A DNA stretch of 64,000 bases from Acidovorax radicis (GTDB lineage: Bacteria; Pseudomonadota; Gammaproteobacteria; Burkholderiales; Burkholderiaceae_C). Both the position numbers and the translations under genes were made by a program. Location: NCBI RefSeq assembly GCF_020510705.1, contig NZ_CP075184.1, forward strand, positions 1,116,001-1,180,000, given 5' to 3'. The notes below the pieces were generated by a model. That model did not search any database. It was not told the origin of the DNA and saw only the letters and a list, made by a program, of their open reading frames with translations. Positions 22,749-31,963 of this stretch are shown here, piece by piece. Position 1 is the first letter of the stretch; every line of letters begins with the position of its first letter.

Positions 22749-23222
22749 ATGGGCTTGGTTTTTCGTTTTGCAACGGTGTCGGGTCAGCGCATTGACTGGC
22801 GTCTAGTCCGCAACTGTTCGGTAACTCCGGCGCAAATGGGCTGGATCTATGTGTCCTTGTGCGCGGTGTCTCTTGGGATCGCGGCGTTCTTCTGGATGCT
22901 CGGGGCCCGTTTGGTGATGCCGTTTGCATGGCTCGAGATCTTGGTTTTGGGAGTTGCTTTTGCAACATACGGCCGCCATGCGGCGGATGGTGAGAGGATT
23001 TCACTGCAGGGCTCACGCCTCGTGGTGGAACTGGAGACTGCAGGCAAGCTCAAGCGTGCTGAATTTGACCGGGGCCGGGTGTGCGTAGAGCCCAAAACCG
23101 GTGATCGCTCGCTGATCAAGTTGTCTGCGCAGGGTCGTTCGGTAGAGGTGGGGCGTTATATACGCCCTGAACTCCGGTCGGCTCTGGCGTCGGAGATCCG
23201 CATGGCCTTGCGTGCAACCTGA
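22749..23222 (+). CDS. DUF2244 family integral membrane protein
   Basis: A 157-residue protein with a central pair of membrane helices (IYVSLCAVSLGIAAFFWML and a second helix to about residue 72) and a C-terminal soluble part ending in the DUF2244-type GRYIRPELRSALASEIRMAL. DUF2244 genes are commonly found next to cytochrome c oxidase genes in Proteobacteria, as here, 59 bp before coxB. The function is unknown; a role in oxidase assembly is inferred. The start is ATG 22749, next to a GTG one codon earlier. Confidence 0.8.
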   Translation: MGLVFRFATVSGQRIDWRLVRNCSVTPAQMGWIYVSLCAVSLGIAAFFWMLGARLVMPFAWLEILVLGVAFATYGRHAADGERISLQGSRLVVELETAGKLKRAEFDRGRVCVEPKTGDRSLIKLSAQGRSVEVGRYIRPELRSALASEIRMALRAT

Positions 23223-23281
23223 CCCCATGCAGGTGCGCGAAAGGCATTGGTTAATTTGAGGCTTAGAAGTAAGTGAGAACT

Positions 23282-24451
23282 ATGAAGAGCATTTCCAACA
23301 AGCTGGCTTCTCTGCTGCTGATTGCCGGTGCATGGGTGGGCTCTGCGGCCCATGCCGTTCAAGACCTGCCTGGTGGCCCTGCAGTCAACCAGTTGAACTT
23401 GGCGCCAGCTGTTACCAAGATCGCAGAAGAGCAGCAATTCCTGCACTGGATGATGCTGGTCATCTGCACCGTGATCTTTGTGGCAGTGTTCTCCGTAATG
23501 TTCTATTCGATCTGGAAGCATCGCCGCTCCAGGGGGGCGAAGGCAGCCAATTTCCATGAGTCGGTGACAGTGGAAGTGATCTGGACGATCGTTCCCTTCG
23601 TCATCGTGATCATGATGGCTCTGCCAGCCACCAAGGTGCTGGTAGCCCAGAAGGACACTACCAACGCGGATCTGACCATCAAGACCACGGGTTACCAGTG
23701 GAAGTGGGGTTACGACTACCTCAATGGTGAAGGCGAGGGCCTGGCTTTCATTTCTACCCTGGACAGCAGCCACCGGGCCATGTCTGACAGTGGCAACGTC
23801 AAGAACGCTCCCGACAACTACCTGCTCAAGGTGGACAACCCGATGGTGGTGCCGGTCAACAAGAAGATCCGCATCATCACAACCGCCAACGATGTGATCC
23901 ACGCCTTCATGGTGCCCGCTTTCGGCATCAAGCAGGATGCGATCCCTGGGTTTGTGCGCGACACCTGGTTCCGTGCCGAGAAAATCGGCGATTACTACGG
24001 CCAGTGCGCCGAGCTGTGCGGCAAGGAACACGCCTACATGCCGATCCATGTGAAGGTGGTGTCTGCCGAGGACTACACCGCATGGGTGGGTGATCAGAAG
24101 AAAAAGGCCGCCACCAAGCTCGACGACCCCACGAAGGTCTGGGCGCTGGATGACATCCTGAAGCGGGGTGAGAAGGTCTATGCAGCGAATTGCGCCGCCT
24201 GCCACCAAGCCAATGGCAAGGGCGCTGGCCCCATCAAGCCGCTGGACGGTGCCGCCGTGGTTCTGGATGCAGACCATTCCAAACAGATTAACGTTCTGCT
24301 CAAGGGGCAAAACAACGGTGCCATGCCTTCGTGGGCGCAACTGAGCGACACCGATATTGCTGCCGTGGTTACCTACAGCAAGAACAACTGGTCCAACAAG
24401 ACGGGTCAGCTGGTGCAGCCATCTGAAGTCGTAGCCCTGCGTGGCAAGTAA
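23282..24451 (+). CDS. coxB: cytochrome c oxidase subunit II with fused cytochrome c (caa3 type)
   Basis: A 389-residue subunit II: signal peptide (to about AHA, residue 24), two membrane helices, the periplasmic CuA domain and a C-terminal cytochrome c domain. CuA ligands are visible as C242, C246, H250 and M253 in YGQCAELCGKEHAYMPIH. The heme c motif is CAACH at 304-308 with a distal Met in MPSW. The fused heme domain marks a caa3-type oxidase that accepts electrons from soluble or bound cytochrome c. It is the first core gene of the oxidase operon. ATG 23282 is chosen over GTG 23273. Confidence 0.95.
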   Translation: MKSISNKLASLLLIAGAWVGSAAHAVQDLPGGPAVNQLNLAPAVTKIAEEQQFLHWMMLVICTVIFVAVFSVMFYSIWKHRRSRGAKAANFHESVTVEVIWTIVPFVIVIMMALPATKVLVAQKDTTNADLTIKTTGYQWKWGYDYLNGEGEGLAFISTLDSSHRAMSDSGNVKNAPDNYLLKVDNPMVVPVNKKIRIITTANDVIHAFMVPAFGIKQDAIPGFVRDTWFRAEKIGDYYGQCAELCGKEHAYMPIHVKVVSAEDYTAWVGDQKKKAATKLDDPTKVWALDDILKRGEKVYAANCAACHQANGKGAGPIKPLDGAAVVLDADHSKQINVLLKGQNNGAMPSWAQLSDTDIAAVVTYSKNNWSNKTGQLVQPSEVVALRGK

Positions 24452-24481
24452 TCACCGCCCTACCGTATTGAGGAATCAAAA

Positions 24482-26116
24482 ATGAGCGCAGTTCTCGACA
24501 ACCACGGGCACGCTGGCGACCACGCACACGACGGCCACGACCACCATCACGGCCCCACTGGCTGGCGCCGCTGGGTGTTTGCCACCAACCACAAAGACAT
24601 CGGTACGCTGTACCTGCTGTTTTCGTTCACGATGCTGATGATTGGCGGCGTTTTGGCGCTGCTGATTCGTGCCGAACTTTTTCAGCCCGGCCTGCAACTG
24701 GTGAACCCTGAGCTGTTCAATCAGCTGACCACCATGCACGGCCTCATCATGGTGTTTGGCGCCATCATGCCGGCCTTCGTGGGCTTTGCGAACTGGATGA
24801 TTCCACTGCAGATCGGCGCGTCCGATATGGCCTTTGCGCGGATGAATAACTTCAGCTTCTGGCTGATGATCCCCGCCGCACTGACCCTGGTGAGTTCGTT
24901 CTTCATGCCCGGTGGCGCACCCGCAGCCGGTTGGACGCTGTATGCACCGCTCACGCTGCAGATGGGCCCCTCCATGGATGCTGGCATCTTTGCGATGCAC
25001 ATCCTGGGTGCCAGCTCCATCATGGGTTCGATCAACATCATCGTGACCGTTCTCAACATGCGTGCCCCTGGCATGACACTGATGAAGATGCCGATGTTTG
25101 CCTGGACCTGGCTCATCACTGCCTACCTGTTGATCGCCGTGATGCCAGTCCTGGCCGGTGCCATCACCATGACGCTGACAGACCGCCACTTTGGTACCAG
25201 CTTCTTCAACCCCGCCGGTGGCGGTGATCCGGTGATGTACCAGCATATCTTCTGGTTCTTCGGTCACCCCGAGGTGTACATCATGATCTTGCCGGCCTTC
25301 GGCATCATCAGCCAGATCGTGCCGGCCTTCGCGCGCAAGAAGCTGTTCGGCTACGCCTCCATGGTTTATGCCACGTCCTCGATCGCCATCCTATCGTTCA
25401 TCGTGTGGGCCCACCACATGTTCACGACCGGCATGCCGGTGACAGGCCAGCTGTTTTTCATGTATGCCACGATGCTGATCTCCGTGCCCACGGCCGTGAA
25501 GATCTTCAACTGGGTCGCCACCATGTGGCGCGGCTCCATGACGTTTGAAACCCCCATGCTGTTTGCCGTGGGTTTCATTTTCGTGTTCACCATTGGTGGC
25601 TTCACCGGTCTCATCCTGGCCATGGCGCCCATTGATATCCAGCTGCAGGACACCTACTACGTGGTGGCGCACTTTCACTATGTGTTGGTGGCAGGCTCGC
25701 TGTTCTCCATGTTTGCCGGCGTGTACTACTGGTTGCCCAAGTGGACCGGTGTGATGTATTCCGAAACCCGCGGTCAGATCCACTTCTGGACATCGTTGAT
25801 TTTCTTTAACGTCACCTTCTTCCCGATGCACTTCCTGGGCTTGGCGGGGATGCCACGCCGCTATGCAGACTACCCCATGCAATTCGCCGACTTCAATGCG
25901 GTGGCCTCGATAGGTGCTTTTGGTTTTGGTTTGGCGCAGGTGTATTTCTTCATCGCTGTCGTGCTCCCCGCCATGCGTGGCATTGGCCCCAAGGCGCCTC
26001 AAAAACCCTGGGATGGTGCGGAAGGCCTGGAATGGGAAGTCCCTTCGCCAGCACCTTTCCACACCTTTGAAAATCCACCCAAGCTGGATGCGACTGCAAC
26101 CCGCGTGATTGGCTGA
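24482..26116 (+). CDS. ctaD: cytochrome c oxidase subunit I
   Basis: A 544-residue heme-copper oxidase catalytic subunit with 12 helices. A His-rich cytoplasmic N-terminus ([15 protein letters not shown]) precedes the core. Conserved sites include the low-spin heme His in [10 protein letters not shown], the CuB region [20 protein letters not shown] with the His-Tyr crosslink pair, HHMFTTGMP, and [13 protein letters not shown] with the heme a3 and heme a ligands. It carries the K- and D-channel residues of A-type oxidases. GAGGAA about 8 nt upstream of the ATG. It reduces O2 to water while pumping protons. Confidence 0.97.
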   Translation: MSAVLDNHGHAGDHAHDGHDHHHGPTGWRRWVFATNHKDIGTLYLLFSFTMLMIGGVLALLIRAELFQPGLQLVNPELFNQLTTMHGLIMVFGAIMPAFVGFANWMIPLQIGASDMAFARMNNFSFWLMIPAALTLVSSFFMPGGAPAAGWTLYAPLTLQMGPSMDAGIFAMHILGASSIMGSINIIVTVLNMRAPGMTLMKMPMFAWTWLITAYLLIAVMPVLAGAITMTLTDRHFGTSFFNPAGGGDPVMYQHIFWFFGHPEVYIMILPAFGIISQIVPAFARKKLFGYASMVYATSSIAILSFIVWAHHMFTTGMPVTGQLFFMYATMLISVPTAVKIFNWVATMWRGSMTFETPMLFAVGFIFVFTIGGFTGLILAMAPIDIQLQDTYYVVAHFHYVLVAGSLFSMFAGVYYWLPKWTGVMYSETRGQIHFWTSLIFFNVTFFPMHFLGLAGMPRRYADYPMQFADFNAVASIGAFGFGLAQVYFFIAVVLPAMRGIGPKAPQKPWDGAEGLEWEVPSPAPFHTFENPPKLDATATRVIG

Positions 26117-26127
26117 GGACAGTGCCC

Positions 26128-26238
26128 ATGACACCCGAACAGAAAAAGAGCAACCTGCGGATGGCATTGATCCTGGCATCCGTAGCCGCCGTTTTCTTCG
26201 TGGGCTTCATGGTCAAGGTTGCCATGTTGTCTCACTGA
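26128..26238 (+). CDS. 36-residue cytochrome oxidase small assembly protein
   Basis: A short gene in the 134-bp gap between subunit I and ctaG. The product begins MTPEQKKSNLRMALILASVA and is a single-helix membrane peptide with a polar, basic N-terminus. AGGACAG lies about 6 nt upstream of the ATG, and the stop is 12 bp before ctaG. Small proteins at this place in betaproteobacterial cox operons are annotated as cytochrome oxidase small assembly proteins, with function inferred from synteny. Confidence 0.8.
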   Translation: MTPEQKKSNLRMALILASVAAVFFVGFMVKVAMLSH

Positions 26239-26250
26239 GCCGACGATCCC

Positions 26251-26877
26251 ATGAGCCTGCACCGCGAAAACGCCAAGATGGTCGGCAAGCTGGTCGTGAT
26301 TGCGGCTGGCATGTTCGCCTTCGGCTATGTGTTGATCCCGATCTACAAACACATCTGTGAGATGACCGGCATCAACATTCTGTCGCTCTCCGAGCGGCAG
26401 GTGCCCGGGAATGGCGTCGCTGGCAAAGACGTGAAGGTGCCTTCCAACACGCAGATCGACAAGACCCGCACCATCACGGTGGAGTTCGATGCCAACGCGC
26501 GTGGCCCGTGGCAGTTCAAACCCGCCAAGCGTTCGGTTCAGGTGCACCCCGGCGAGCTCGCCACGGTGATGTATGAGTTTCAAAACGTGCAGAACCGTCG
26601 CATGGCTGCGCAGGCGATACCGAGTTACGCTCCGCGTCAGGCCGCTGCACATTTCAACAAGCTGGAGTGTTTTTGCTTTAACCAGTACACCCTGGACCCT
26701 GGCGAAAAGAAGGAATGGCCTGTGGCGTTTGTGATTGATCCGCGCCTGTCCAAGGATGTGACGACCATCACCTTGTCCTACACCTTCTTTGAAGTGGGCG
26801 GCAAAACACCCCCTGCGCCCGAATCAACCGCAGCGGTTGCCTTGCCGGTTGTCGGTGCACAAAAGGCGGGATCATGA
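26251..26877 (+). CDS. ctaG: cytochrome c oxidase assembly protein CtaG (Cox11)
   Basis: A 208-residue Cox11-family protein. One N-terminal membrane anchor (VGKLVVIAAGMFAFGYVLIP) is followed by a periplasmic beta-barrel domain with the copper-binding CFCF motif in NKLECFCFNQYTL. It inserts CuB into subunit I. The start lies 12 bp after the small assembly gene and the stop overlaps the next start (ATGA), so the genes are coupled. The C-terminal tail is slightly long and Ala-rich. Confidence 0.95.
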   Translation: MSLHRENAKMVGKLVVIAAGMFAFGYVLIPIYKHICEMTGINILSLSERQVPGNGVAGKDVKVPSNTQIDKTRTITVEFDANARGPWQFKPAKRSVQVHPGELATVMYEFQNVQNRRMAAQAIPSYAPRQAAAHFNKLECFCFNQYTLDPGEKKEWPVAFVIDPRLSKDVTTITLSYTFFEVGGKTPPAPESTAAVALPVVGAQKAGS

Positions 26878-27089
26878 ATAAGAAGCCCTCGGAATCGCCC
26901 GTTGCGCGCAAGGGATCTTTCCTGCGCACGGTGCGTGCCGTGGCGTGGTCGTTGATTGGGCTGCGAAAAGGCAGCGAGTACCAGCAGGATGTCGAGAAAC
27001 TCAATCCGTTGCACATCATCGGCGTGGGGCTGTTCGCAGTCTTTTTGCTGGTGCTCGGTTTGATCGGGCTGGTCAATTGGATCGTGTGA
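26874..27089 (+). CDS. DUF2970 small membrane protein
   Basis: A 71-residue protein with a basic N-terminal half (ARKGSFLRTVRAVAWSLIGL, RKGSEYQQDVEKLNPLHII) and one C-terminal helix, matching DUF2970. It is found between ctaG and subunit III in many Burkholderiales. Translational coupling with ctaG (ATGA overlap) supports a role in oxidase assembly or stability, which is inference. Confidence 0.88.
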   Translation: MNKKPSESPVARKGSFLRTVRAVAWSLIGLRKGSEYQQDVEKLNPLHIIGVGLFAVFLLVLGLIGLVNWIV

Positions 27090-27154
27090 GATGGTGTTGA
27101 TTCAAATACCGAAAACGAAGCCGAAAACAAAGATTTTGAGAGTCAGGAGCTGAA

Positions 27155-28036
27155 ATGAGTGCATCAACCCACGGCACAACCCCGTATTATTTTGTGCCCG
27201 CCGAGTCTCGCCATCCAGTCATGGCTGCGGCCGGGCTGTTCCTTGTGATTCTGGGCGCTGCCCAATGGATCAATGGCCACGAATGGGGTAAATATTCCCT
27301 GGCCGTGGGCATGGTCTGGTGGCTCTTCGTTTTGTACCAGTGGTTTGGTGATGCGGTGCGTGAAAGCGAAGGTGGGCTATACGGTCACAAGATCGACCTG
27401 TCGTACCGCTGGAGCATGAGCTGGTTCATCTTCTCCGAAGTGATGTTCTTCGGTGCGTTCTTCACCGCATTGTGGTGGGCTCGTGCCCATTCGGTGCCTG
27501 CCCTGGGCAGCCTGGACAATGCATTGCTCTGGCCTGATTTCAAGGCGGTATGGCCTAGTTTGGCGGTAGGTGCCACGGGTTCTCCTGCTGGCATCGTGGA
27601 ACCGTTCCAGACCGTGGGACCGTTCTGGCTGCCCACCATCAACACGGCGCTGCTGCTGACCTCGGGGGGCACGCTCACCATTGCGCACCACGCCCTGCGT
27701 GAGAACAAACGTGGCAAGACCATTGCGTTCATGTGGACCACCGTGCTGCTCGGCATCCTGTTCTTGTTTGTTCAGGGTTATGAGTACTTTCACCTCTACA
27801 CAGAGTTGAACCTCAAGCTCAGCTCGGGCGTGTTTGGGTCCACCTTCTTCATGCTGACCGGGTTCCACGGGTTCCACGTGTTTCTGGGCATGTTGATGCT
27901 GTTGGTGATCACCCTGCGCCTGCAAAAGGGCCACTTCACTGCCGACAAGCATTTCGGCTTCGAGGGTGCCGCCTGGTATTGGCACTTTGTGGACGTGGTG
28001 TGGCTGGGCTTGTACGTGCTCGTTTATTGGATGTAA
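27155..28036 (+). CDS. coxC: cytochrome c oxidase subunit III
   Basis: A 293-residue subunit III with seven helices. Typical stretches are SWFIFSEVMFFGAFFTALWW, the HHALRENKRGK loop, and TGFHGFHVFLGMLML followed by WHFVDVVWLGLYVLVYW at the end. It stabilises the catalytic core and proton uptake. AGGAG lies about 7 nt upstream of the ATG. A strong terminator follows 25 bp after the stop. Confidence 0.95.
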   Translation: MSASTHGTTPYYFVPAESRHPVMAAAGLFLVILGAAQWINGHEWGKYSLAVGMVWWLFVLYQWFGDAVRESEGGLYGHKIDLSYRWSMSWFIFSEVMFFGAFFTALWWARAHSVPALGSLDNALLWPDFKAVWPSLAVGATGSPAGIVEPFQTVGPFWLPTINTALLLTSGGTLTIAHHALRENKRGKTIAFMWTTVLLGILFLFVQGYEYFHLYTELNLKLSSGVFGSTFFMLTGFHGFHVFLGMLMLLVITLRLQKGHFTADKHFGFEGAAWYWHFVDVVWLGLYVLVYWM

Positions 28037-28061
28037 TAAGCAGCTGCCGACCCCGCACGAC

Positions 28062-28090
28062 GAAAAAAGCGCCTCGCGGCGCTTTTTTTC
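28062..28090. terminator. intrinsic terminator after coxC
   Basis: GAAAAAAGCGCC pairs with GGCGCTTTTTTTC over a 4-nt loop (TCGC) with a clean T-run. It ends the coxB-coxC transcript and, because of the A-run, may also serve the minus-strand DUF2909 gene. Confidence 0.92.
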
Positions 28091-28146
28091 TTGGGGCTTG
28101 GAGATGTTTCTCCGGGGTGTGGCGCTTCTTGGCGGGATATCTTCAA

Positions 28147-28386
28147 TCAGCGGGCCATTGGTAGGCCCGTCGGTTGTATATAACCCAGCTTCCATGCCAC
28201 CAGAATGCAGACAAACAGCACAATCGACAGGCCGACGCGAACGGCCAGTGCCCGGACCATAGGGTTGCTCTTATGTTTTTCCCTGCCTTCCACCGTGTCG
28301 CTGCTGCCATTGCGCATCATGAAGAACAGGGCTGAAGCCAGGCTGGCCAAAATGCCGATGAACGCGACCAGTACGAGGTATTTCAT
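28147..28386 (-). CDS. twin transmembrane protein (DUF2909)
   Basis: A 79-residue protein with two helices (MKYLVLVAFIGILASLASAL and VGLSIVLFVCILVAWKLGYI) joined by a polar loop with RNGSSDTVEGREKHKSN, matching DUF2909 twin-TM proteins found in cox loci. It is transcribed toward coxC and is divergent from the SURF1 gene with only 15 bp between starts. A role in oxidase biogenesis is inferred from synteny. Confidence 0.85.
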   Translation of the reverse strand: MKYLVLVAFIGILASLASALFFMMRNGSSDTVEGREKHKSNPMVRALAVRVGLSIVLFVCILVAWKLGYIQPTGLPMAR

Positions 28387-28401
28387 GGAGCCCATTATCC
28401 T

Positions 28402-29193
28402 GTGACAACCGCTCAACGTTCCCTGGACCTGCGCTTTTGGATGATTGCGGCGGCGGCCGTGGCGGGTATGTGGGTGACGGCATCGCTCGGCCGCTGGCAA
28501 CTGTCGCGTGCGGCCGAAAAGGAGGCGCTACAAAGCCTGCTCGACGCGCGCAGCCACCTCGCACCCCTTGACGGCTCGGCGTTGGTCTCCGCCGGCGCTG
28601 ATGCTGCGCGTGCTGGCGATGAAGCCCACCAGGGACTGGTTCACCGCGCCGTGGTTCTGGAAGGGCGCTGGTTGCCCGCCTACACCGTGTTTCTTGACAA
28701 CCGCCAGATGCATGGGCGACCTGGTTTTTTTGTTCTCACGCCTTTGCAGCTGCAAGGGCCGAAGGCGGGAGTGGTGCTCGTGCAGCGAGGCTGGGTGCCA
28801 CGCAATTTTGAAGACCGCACGCAGGTGCCCCCGGTGCAGACCGCTGAGGGTCTGGTGGTGCGTGTTCAAGGGCGAGTGGCCGCCGCGCCATCGCGCCTGT
28901 TTGAGTTTCAGGGGGGAGACCCGACGAAGGGGTCTTCCCGCATCCGGCAAAATCTCGACCTGGCTGCCTTTCGCTCCGAAACCGGCTTGGCTCTGGCCCC
29001 GCTCACGGTGTTGCAGACGGGGGAAGCGAGCGAGGGTTTGCAACGCGACTGGCTCGTAGTGGGCTCGGGCGTCGACAAACATTACGGTTACGCATTTCAA
29101 TGGTTCGGGCTCTGCGGCCTGATTGCAATTCTCTATGTCTGGTTTCAAATCGTCCGACGGTTCATTCGCCCGCGCAGCCAGTCTGCCCCCTGA
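28402..29193 (+). CDS. SURF1 family cytochrome oxidase assembly protein
   Basis: A 263-residue SURF1-like protein with two membrane helices at its ends (residues 11-30 and about 235-255) and a periplasmic domain. Family marks are LGRWQLSRAAEKEAL near the start, VFLDNRQMHGRPGFFVLTPL and a late KHYGYAFQWFGL. SURF1 supports heme a insertion into subunit I. It starts with GTG at 28402; an internal ATG at 28441 would cut into the first helix. It overlaps the next gene by about 59 bp. Confidence 0.9.
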   Translation: MTTAQRSLDLRFWMIAAAAVAGMWVTASLGRWQLSRAAEKEALQSLLDARSHLAPLDGSALVSAGADAARAGDEAHQGLVHRAVVLEGRWLPAYTVFLDNRQMHGRPGFFVLTPLQLQGPKAGVVLVQRGWVPRNFEDRTQVPPVQTAEGLVVRVQGRVAAAPSRLFEFQGGDPTKGSSRIRQNLDLAAFRSETGLALAPLTVLQTGEASEGLQRDWLVVGSGVDKHYGYAFQWFGLCGLIAILYVWFQIVRRFIRPRSQSAP

Positions 29194-29878
29194 GGCCGAC
29201 GACGAGCATCCGCTGGGCCTGACCGTGCACACGCTGCCCTCGGCGGGTGACGCGGTGGTCACGGCGCAGCGCGCGCGCCATGGGCGCTGGAAAATGCTGG
29301 GTGTCCTGTGCATTTGTGCAGCGCCCGTGATCGCGTCCTATTTCACTTATTACGTGGTTCGGCCCGAAGGGCGGCGCAACTACGGCGAGCTGATCAATCC
29401 CCAGCGCGCCATCCCCGACCTCACTGCCCACACGTTGGAGGGTGGTCCCGTGTCGCTTGCATCGCTCAAGGGCCAATGGCTGTTGGTGAGTGTGGCGGGG
29501 GGCGACTGCGACACCACCTGCCAGAAGCATCTGTATCTGCAGCGGCAATTGCGCGAGAGCTTAGGCAAGGAAAAGGACCGGATGGACTGGGTCTGGCTCA
29601 TCAACGATGCCGCTACCCCGCCACAAGTCTTGGCTCCGGCATTGCAGAAGGCGACTGTGCTGCGCTTGGATGCAGCGGCATTGGGCGCTTGGCTGGCGCC
29701 AGCCGAGGGCCATCAGCTGGCTGAGCATCTGTATGTGGTGGACCCCATGGGCAACTGGATGATGCGGTTTCCGGCTGCGATGGATTCCAATGGGGCTGCA
29801 AAGGCCAAGCGCGATCTGGAGCGCCTGCTGCGCGCCTCTGCGTCCTGGGATGAGGCCGGGCGGCCGGCGAGCCAATGA
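29135..29878 (+). CDS. SCO-like / thioredoxin-fold membrane protein of the oxidase cluster
   Basis: A 247-residue protein. A polar N-terminal region is followed by a membrane helix (about 55-75, MLGVLCICAAPVIASYFTYY) and a thioredoxin-like domain with CDTTC (a CxxxC pair, as in Sco1) in SVAGGDCDTTCQKHLYLQRQ. No distal His of the Sco DHS type is evident in the C-terminal part, so copper binding is uncertain; a thiol-redox role is possible. It overlaps SURF1 by about 59 bp and couples to ctaA by ATGA. Homologues sit at this place in many Burkholderiales cox loci. Confidence 0.75.
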   Translation: MSGFKSSDGSFARAASLPPEADDEHPLGLTVHTLPSAGDAVVTAQRARHGRWKMLGVLCICAAPVIASYFTYYVVRPEGRRNYGELINPQRAIPDLTAHTLEGGPVSLASLKGQWLLVSVAGGDCDTTCQKHLYLQRQLRESLGKEKDRMDWVWLINDAATPPQVLAPALQKATVLRLDAAALGAWLAPAEGHQLAEHLYVVDPMGNWMMRFPAAMDSNGAAKAKRDLERLLRASASWDEAGRPASQ

Positions 29879-31059
29879 CCGATACACAGCCACTTTACGA
29901 TCTGGCGCCCGTGGCAGAGGTCATGCTGCTGGGCCTTGTGATCGCGTTGGGCCCGCTGGCCTGGGTGTGGGTGCGCAACCGCCGCAGCTCGCCCATGCGG
30001 CGCATTCAGACACTGACGGTGCTCACCCTGTTTTTGACGTTTGACCTGGTGCTGTTTGGTGCCTTCACGCGCCTGACGGACTCCGGGCTGGGGTGCCCCG
30101 ACTGGCCGGGTTGCTATGGCAGCGCGAGCCCGGTGGGCGCTCGATCCGAGATATCTGCCGCGCAGGAGGCCATGCCCACAGGCCCGGTCACACATGGCAA
30201 GGCCTGGGTCGAAATGATCCATCGCTACCTTGCCACGGGCGTCGGCGTGCTCATCATCGTGTTGACCATTTCCTCATGGGTGCAACAGCGCCGGGCACGA
30301 CGCGGGATGGGAGACGCGCCCCCCATCAGCCCGTGGTGGCCCACCATCACGCTGCTGTGGGTATGCCTGCAAGGTGCTTTTGGCGCGCTGACCGTGACGA
30401 TGAAGCTGTTTCCCGCCATCGTCACCCTGCATCTGATCGGTGGGCTGGTCCTGCTCGCCTTGTTGTGCGTGCAGGCGGTGCGCCACACCCAATGGGCGCA
30501 AGGCCGCTTGCCTGTGGCCATCTCTGCAGGACTGCGTTGGGCGCTGATCGGCACGGGGGTGCTGGTGGTGCTGCAAGTGGTGCTGGGTGGTTGGGTCAGC
30601 ACCAACTACGCCGTGCTGGCTTGCACCACCTTTCCCAAATGCCAGGGCAACTGGTGGCCCATGATGGACTTTGCCCAGGGCTTTCAGGTCTGGCGCAAGC
30701 TCGGTATGTTGCAAGACGGCAGCCACATTGGTTTTGCCGGGCTTACGGCCATTCATTACGTACATCGTTTGATGGCGTATGGGGTGCTGGCCGCCCTAGG
30801 CCTGGTCTGCTGGCGTTTTCACCGCCAGGGCCTGCTGCCTGCCCAGACCCGCTGGCTGGCGGTTTTGGCCTTGTTGCAGCTGGCCACGGGCTTGTCCAAC
30901 GTGGTGCTGGACTGGCCCTTGGTGGCCGCTGTGTTGCACACGGGCGGTGCAGCCGCCCTGGTGGTGGTGTTGACCTGGGCCGTGGTGTCCAGCCGCACGG
31001 TGTCAACCGTGCCCCAAGAGTTTTCCGCGCCCACCGGCGCTTCGAGAGTGTCCGTATGA
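29875..31059 (+). CDS. ctaA: heme A synthase (COX15/CtaA)
   Basis: A 394-residue protein with eight helices that oxidises heme O to heme A. Conserved features are [20 protein letters not shown] near the start, [18 protein letters not shown] with a heme-ligand His, [20 protein letters not shown], and [16 protein letters not shown] late in the protein. It is coupled by overlaps to the genes before and after, making a SURF1-Sco-like-ctaA-ctaB unit. Confidence 0.95.
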   Translation: MTDTQPLYDLAPVAEVMLLGLVIALGPLAWVWVRNRRSSPMRRIQTLTVLTLFLTFDLVLFGAFTRLTDSGLGCPDWPGCYGSASPVGARSEISAAQEAMPTGPVTHGKAWVEMIHRYLATGVGVLIIVLTISSWVQQRRARRGMGDAPPISPWWPTITLLWVCLQGAFGALTVTMKLFPAIVTLHLIGGLVLLALLCVQAVRHTQWAQGRLPVAISAGLRWALIGTGVLVVLQVVLGGWVSTNYAVLACTTFPKCQGNWWPMMDFAQGFQVWRKLGMLQDGSHIGFAGLTAIHYVHRLMAYGVLAALGLVCWRFHRQGLLPAQTRWLAVLALLQLATGLSNVVLDWPLVAAVLHTGGAAALVVVLTWAVVSSRTVSTVPQEFSAPTGASRVSV

Positions 31060-31958
31060 GTGTCGCCCCCTCCATCGCTGTTTCTTCACCGTCGCGTCTG
31101 CAGCAGTTTTACGCGCTGACCAAGCCACGGGTGGTGCAGCTCATTGTTTTCTGCGCCCTGATCGGCATGGTGCTGGCCGTGCCCGGCATGCCGTCTGCAG
31201 CACAGTTTGGCCATATGGTGGTCGCCTGTGCCGGGGTGTGGCTGGTGGCGGGCGCTGCCGCCGCGTTCAACTGCATCGTGGAGCAGGGCATCGACGCGAA
31301 GATGAAGCGCACTGCCTGGCGGCCCACGGCCAAGGGCGAGTTGTCCAACGTGCAAACGCTGCTGTTCTCGGCCGTGTTGTGTGTGGCGGGTTCTGCGCTG
31401 CTGTACTTCTGGGTCAACCCGCTGACCATGTGGCTCACGTTTGCCACCTTTGTGGGCTATGCCGTGGTCTACACCGTGATTCTCAAGCCGCTAACCCCGC
31501 AGAACATCGTGATTGGTGGGGCGTCGGGCGCCATGCCGCCGGTGCTGGGCTGGGCTGCCATGACCAATGACGTGGGCCCTGAGGCGCTCATCCTGTTCCT
31601 CATCATCTTTCTGTGGACGCCGCCGCACTTTTGGGCGCTGGCGTTGTACCGCGTCGAGGACTACCGCAAATCCGGTTTGCCCATGCTCCCGGTGACGCAT
31701 GGCAATGAGTTCACCCGATTGCAGGTGTTTCTGTACACGCTGATTCTTTTTGCCGGTTGCCTGATGCCCTTCATTTACGGCATGAGCTCCTGGATTTACC
31801 TGGCTGCCGCCGTGCTGCTGAGTGCGGGTTTTTGTGGCTACGGCTTTGCGCTGTGGCGCAATTATTCGGATGCACTGGCGCGCAAAACCTTCCGTTTTTC
31901 CCTCATTCACCTGAGCGTGCTGTTTGCCGCATTGCTGGTGGACCACTACGTGCTGTAA
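31056..31958 (+). CDS. cyoE: protoheme IX farnesyltransferase (heme O synthase)
   Basis: A 300-residue UbiA-family enzyme that farnesylates heme B to heme O. The start [20 protein letters not shown] leads into [12 protein letters not shown]; the prenyl-diphosphate site appears as [20 protein letters not shown], and [20 protein letters not shown] and [20 protein letters not shown] are family hallmarks. The ATG overlaps the ctaA stop. Together with ctaA it supplies heme A for the oxidase. Confidence 0.95.
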   Translation: MSVAPSIAVSSPSRLQQFYALTKPRVVQLIVFCALIGMVLAVPGMPSAAQFGHMVVACAGVWLVAGAAAAFNCIVEQGIDAKMKRTAWRPTAKGELSNVQTLLFSAVLCVAGSALLYFWVNPLTMWLTFATFVGYAVVYTVILKPLTPQNIVIGGASGAMPPVLGWAAMTNDVGPEALILFLIIFLWTPPHFWALALYRVEDYRKSGLPMLPVTHGNEFTRLQVFLYTLILFAGCLMPFIYGMSSWIYLAAAVLLSAGFCGYGFALWRNYSDALARKTFRFSLIHLSVLFAALLVDHYVL

Positions 31959-31963
31959 AACCC

